This document shows positions 41,501 to 43,844 of a DNA stretch of 43,844 nucleotides, piece after piece (the stretch's first letter is position 1; each line of letters opens with the position of its first letter). The DNA is taken from assembly GCA_023390815.1 (NCBI GenBank), contig JAEWCC010000037.1:1-43844 (forward strand). The letters are read 5' to 3'. The position numbers and the translations under genes were made by a program. Source of the DNA: Bacillota bacterium. Its GTDB lineage: Bacteria; Bacillota; Clostridia; Christensenellales; SZUA-584. The notes under the pieces are model-generated. The model was not told the DNA's origin and made no database searches. It saw only the letters and a list, made by a program, of their open reading frames with translations.

Positions 41501-43844
41501 CCTGCCGGGTCATCTAATAAAAATGTAACATGGACGTCGAGCACGCCATCCATCGCAACAGTGAATGAGGACGGGCTGGTAACAATGCTTACAGACGGTA
41601 CTGCCGAAATAACCGTAACCACCGTTGATGGCGGATTTTCGGACATCTGTCAGGTCACCTCTAATATTTCTGTTACTGATGTATCACTTAACAAAACATC
41701 CTTGACATTGGATCTCAATGCAAACGAGATGCTTACTGCCACCGTACAGCCAGCTAATGCGGCAAATCCAGAGTTAACATGGTCGAGCACCGATGAGACT
41801 GTCGCGCTTGTGGACCAAACGGGAAAAGTCACCGCCGTTGGAATAGGAGATGCGATTATTACTGTGACGACACAGGATGGCGGTTACACCGATATCTGTA
41901 GTGTAACGGTTAGCCCAAAGCGTGTGACTAGCTTAACGATCAGCGGCGATGCGGAAACCATACTGGTCGGAGAGGAACTCACACTCCGTGCTGTGGTTCT
42001 ACCGGAAGACGCCACCTATCCGGAGGTTTCTTGGGTCAGTAGTGATAATGATGTCGCGACAGTCGACCCTACAGGCAAGGTGATTGGATCAAGTGTAGGT
42101 GTTGTCACGATCACTGCAACAGCAGATGGTAAATCGGATACCTTCGAGGTCACAGTGAACAAGGTTGCCGTCACGGGCGTCAACTTCAGCAATGCAGCTG
42201 TAACCATGATAAATGGAAATAGCATAACCCTTGCCGTGACTGTGCGGCCCGAGAACGCCACATATCCTGCTGTGACATGGGAGAGCAGCAAGCCATCGGT
42301 TGCGACCGTCGATAGGAATGGTAAGGTGACTGCCGTCGGCGTGGGCAGTGCCATAATTACGGCGACTGTTGACGAGGTTTCAGATACCTGCGAGGTTATA
42401 GTGGAACCGGCTACCTATACCATCATTGCCGCTCCTAATAATGTGAGCTATGGTACTGTATCGGGCGGAGGGACTTACACCGACGGTGCTGTGGTCACAC
42501 TTATCGCTACGCCGGGTGCGGGATACCGATTCGTAAGATGGAAAAATGGCACTATGCAACTTTCAACGATTGCGAGCCTTTCCGTCATGATGAATACGAA
42601 TTGGAATATTACCGCCGAGTTTGCCGTGATCGGTGTGCCGACGCTCACAGCGGCGTCCTCGGGGTATAACAGCACCAAGCTTACCTGGACAGCCGTCACC
42701 GGGGCCTCCGGGTACGAGGTATGGCGAAGCTCAACCGCAAACGGGACCTATAACAAACTGGGGACGACGTCTAGCACTTCCTATAACAATACGGCGCTGA
42801 CCTTTAATACGCCCTATTACTACAAAGTCAATGCTTACTGCACCGCTTCCACAGCGACGACATATGGCAGTCGGTCAGCCTATGCCGTGGCGACACCGGT
42901 GCCTGCTGCGCCCACAGCCAGCGCCTCGGTAACGAGTTACAACAGCATCAAGGTATCGTGGAGCGCGGTGCCGGGCGCGAGCGGGTATGAACTGCGCCGG
43001 GCGACGACGCAAAACGGGACATACAGTTCGGTCAAGTCTACGTCGTCGCTGAGTTATACCAATACGAGTCTGGGTACCGGGACGACCTATTACTTTAAGG
43101 TGCGGGCCTACCGGATGGTGGGAAAATCCAAGGTGTACGGGACTGCCTCCGCCATCGTCTCTGCGAAACCCATGCTAACAGTGGTAACCGGCGTTTCCGC
43201 GTCGGCGTACAACCCGACCAGCGTGAAGATATCGTGGGGCTCGGTGTCGGGCAAGTCGGGGTATGAGGTGTGGCGGTCCACATCGCCCACCGGCGGGTTT
43301 GTGCGGATCAAGTCCACAAGCAGTACGTCATATAAGGACACATTCTGTACGCCGTTCGTCATGTATTACTATCAGATCAGGGTGTATCGCACGGTGAGCA
43401 GCAAGCCAGTATACAGTGCGAGCGCTTCGGCGACAGTCAGCGCAAGACCGGTCCTAGGTAACGTTACGGGCGTTAAGGTAGCGGTGGGTTCGCCAAGCAG
43501 TGTCAAACTGTCGTGGTCTTCGGTGTCAGGCGTAAGTGGGTACGAAATCCGCCGGTCCACAGCGGCTAACGGTACGTATAGTGCAATTAAAACGACGTTA
43601 AGCCGGAGTTATACCGACAGCAATCTGACTCCCAACACGACGTACTACTATCAGGTCGTTGCGTACCGTAAGGCAGGCAGCGGCAAGGTATACAGCACGC
43701 CGTGCTCGCCGGTCTCGGCGAAGCCGGTCTTCGGTTCGGTGACGAACCCCAAGGCGGTGCGCAGCAGCGCCGGCAAGATTAAGCTGACGTGGAGCGCGGT
43801 ATCCAGGCGGAAGGGCTATGTAATCTATCGCTCCACGAATCCCG
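38525..43844 (+). CDS. Very large secreted multi-domain surface protein, 3'-truncated by window edge
   Basis: At least 1,773 residues; the frame stays open to the last base. ATG 38525 follows GGGGG. Signal peptide at about 1-26 (KKAIAVLIVVAVLISM...SFAA). Then a polar beta-rich region with Gly-rich imperfect repeats (about 140-260; AGIGGG, SGGTVTAYGG); a BIG2 Ig-like domain (about 419-498); an InlB-type B-repeat (about 499-572, YTVTFNTQGG...GYTFNGWY); GLUG-like repeats (about 578-905, GGIAG, CYNTGNV); four BIG2 domains (about 968-1295); a divergent InlB-type repeat (about 1296-1368, GAGYRFVRWKNG); then fibronectin type III repeats from about 1370, four whole and a fifth cut by the edge. No sorting motif or anchor is visible yet. 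Likely adhesin or surface-layer protein. Confidence 0.88.
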   Translation, partial: MIKKAIAVLIVVAVLISMFPNVSFAATYLSSGTYDLKDFGNDSIINIYGNTDVKLTNVNNVTYTNLQINCSSSNGKGVRLTINNVKIDNSAYSACALSYFTNSTGNKLILEGDSSLKSGSLAGIMADQGTALEISGTGSVAVYGAGTGAGIGGAETSSTSQHAGNITISSGTVTAYGGGGAGIGGGYSGNGGTINITGGTVTAYGGSQGAGIGGGGSGGSGGDITISRGTVTAIGGPYGAAGIGGGSQGSAGSISISGGTVFAQKASNGSYDIGSGGSGSGGTVSIQGTSVVFLKNNSSIPPTTSHVLHTAQRVTDNTAFGYTLPGTWTAPVYAYLSHTYVSDLIYDINGGSGTVPAAVTQYKTSTTQVANGLGLTLGEGTFVKWNTNPDGSGTDYLPGDIYTFAANTTLYAIYGAPIAVSGVTLNTHEETIHEGDTFQLTATVLPTNAANPEVTWSSDNEEAAAVDQNGLVTAAGLGEAVITATAGGISNQCHITVITRQYTVTFNTQGGSEVASAVLFENTTVADPGVPTRAGYTFNGWYKEQACVNGWNFETDTVKSNVTIWAEWTKEGSLFSGSGTEANPYRIMSAGDLAQLSTLVNAGNTLYSNKYYIQTQDIDLSGYSNWTPIGTSSAVFLGSYDGNGNSISNLNISTTSTTTVYTGLFGYVVSTVQGSNVILGIVKNLVIESGSINAGSTSYVYAGGVAGYLNTGTIQSCSVKDVSITVTSGTNIYAGGIAGKVKGISGYSTAGVVKICGFSGSVNVSTGKVGGIAGALTEEARVSKCYNTGSVHAEGSGSVGGIAGEAFTSSSICEYINLCYNTGNVSTKDSNGMCAGIVATGYRVQVSTCFNAGRVYEENNGTKHATIAGIIGYAGDYSIISSCYNIGVLKGQYIYGIAGAFEITCTTLDNYYADTCLKGIGESTDYTCRKTLEEMKHKETYSGCGFPPWSIVEGQRYPVLQEVPFEYVTSISVPGILEIPVGESETLIPIITPAGSSNKNVTWTSSTPSIATVNEDGLVTMLTDGTAEITVTTVDGGFSDICQVTSNISVTDVSLNKTSLTLDLNANEMLTATVQPANAANPELTWSSTDETVALVDQTGKVTAVGIGDAIITVTTQDGGYTDICSVTVSPKRVTSLTISGDAETILVGEELTLRAVVLPEDATYPEVSWVSSDNDVATVDPTGKVIGSSVGVVTITATADGKSDTFEVTVNKVAVTGVNFSNAAVTMINGNSITLAVTVRPENATYPAVTWESSKPSVATVDRNGKVTAVGVGSAIITATVDEVSDTCEVIVEPATYTIIAAPNNVSYGTVSGGGTYTDGAVVTLIATPGAGYRFVRWKNGTMQLSTIASLSVMMNTNWNITAEFAVIGVPTLTAASSGYNSTKLTWTAVTGASGYEVWRSSTANGTYNKLGTTSSTSYNNTALTFNTPYYYKVNAYCTASTATTYGSRSAYAVATPVPAAPTASASVTSYNSIKVSWSAVPGASGYELRRATTQNGTYSSVKSTSSLSYTNTSLGTGTTYYFKVRAYRMVGKSKVYGTASAIVSAKPMLTVVTGVSASAYNPTSVKISWGSVSGKSGYEVWRSTSPTGGFVRIKSTSSTSYKDTFCTPFVMYYYQIRVYRTVSSKPVYSASASATVSARPVLGNVTGVKVAVGSPSSVKLSWSSVSGVSGYEIRRSTAANGTYSAIKTTLSRSYTDSNLTPNTTYYYQVVAYRKAGSGKVYSTPCSPVSAKPVFGSVTNPKAVRSSAGKIKLTWSAVSRRKGYVIYRSTNP

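Overview
The window (about 43.8 kb, mostly GC-rich) reads as a chromosome segment of a spore-forming Bacillota, most likely class Clostridia. The indications are a gpr-spoIIP sporulation pair, PyrR attenuation control, a class 1B dihydroorotate dehydrogenase (PyrD+PyrK), a B12-dependent ribonucleotide reductase, strong Shine-Dalgarno sites with some TTG/GTG starts, and many extended -10 promoters (TGn before TAGAAT-like hexamers). Genus cannot be fixed from sequence alone.

Layout. 1-3456 (+): 3' part of dnaE, then its own promoter and a small cluster of mtrB (TRAP), a 65-aa protein and a hotdog thioesterase. 3508-5660 (-): a four-gene run of HAD phosphatase, cupin, flavoprotein and NTF2-like protein. 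5758-16249 (+): a complete UMP biosynthesis operon, pyrR-B-C-F-carA-carB-pyrK-D-E, with a PyrR-type attenuator in the leader and a second terminator between pyrR and pyrB. 16298-18373 (+): gpr and spoIIP. 18465-31264: housekeeping and envelope genes, including a YcxB-like protein, murI (apparently leaderless), nrdJ, an SRAP protein, an anti-sigma factor with an ECF-type promoter but no sigma gene beside it, an EF-G-like GTPase with an altered switch II, a DUF2148 protein, a lamin-tail/CotH protein and its single-domain paralog. 31417-33135: eukaryotic-type NADP isocitrate dehydrogenase and a SEC-C protein.

33265-38290 looks more accessory. It has an AT-rich ArsR-AHSA1 fusion gene with a palindromic operator inside its promoter and an internal ribosome site at the domain junction. 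A divergently placed ABC-transporter/TetR operon follows, in which the ATPase gene is broken by a one-base frameshift and the permease carries a coiled coil plus a five-residue proline repeat. Next come a four-tRNA operon (Leu-TAG, Gly-GCC, Gly-TCC, Lys-CTT) and a decayed tyrosine recombinase just downstream of tRNA-Lys, the usual mark of an old integration. From 38525 to the window end runs one very large secreted, multi-domain surface protein (Gly-rich repeats, BIG2, InlB-type, GLUG and FN3 domains) that continues past the edge.

No CRISPR array, intact transposon or complete phage was seen. No gene-free stretch exceeds 300 bases. The best candidates for new biology are the ArsR-AHSA1 locus, the orphan anti-sigma gene, the lamin-tail/CotH pair, the permease insert, and TRAP outside its usual neighbourhood.
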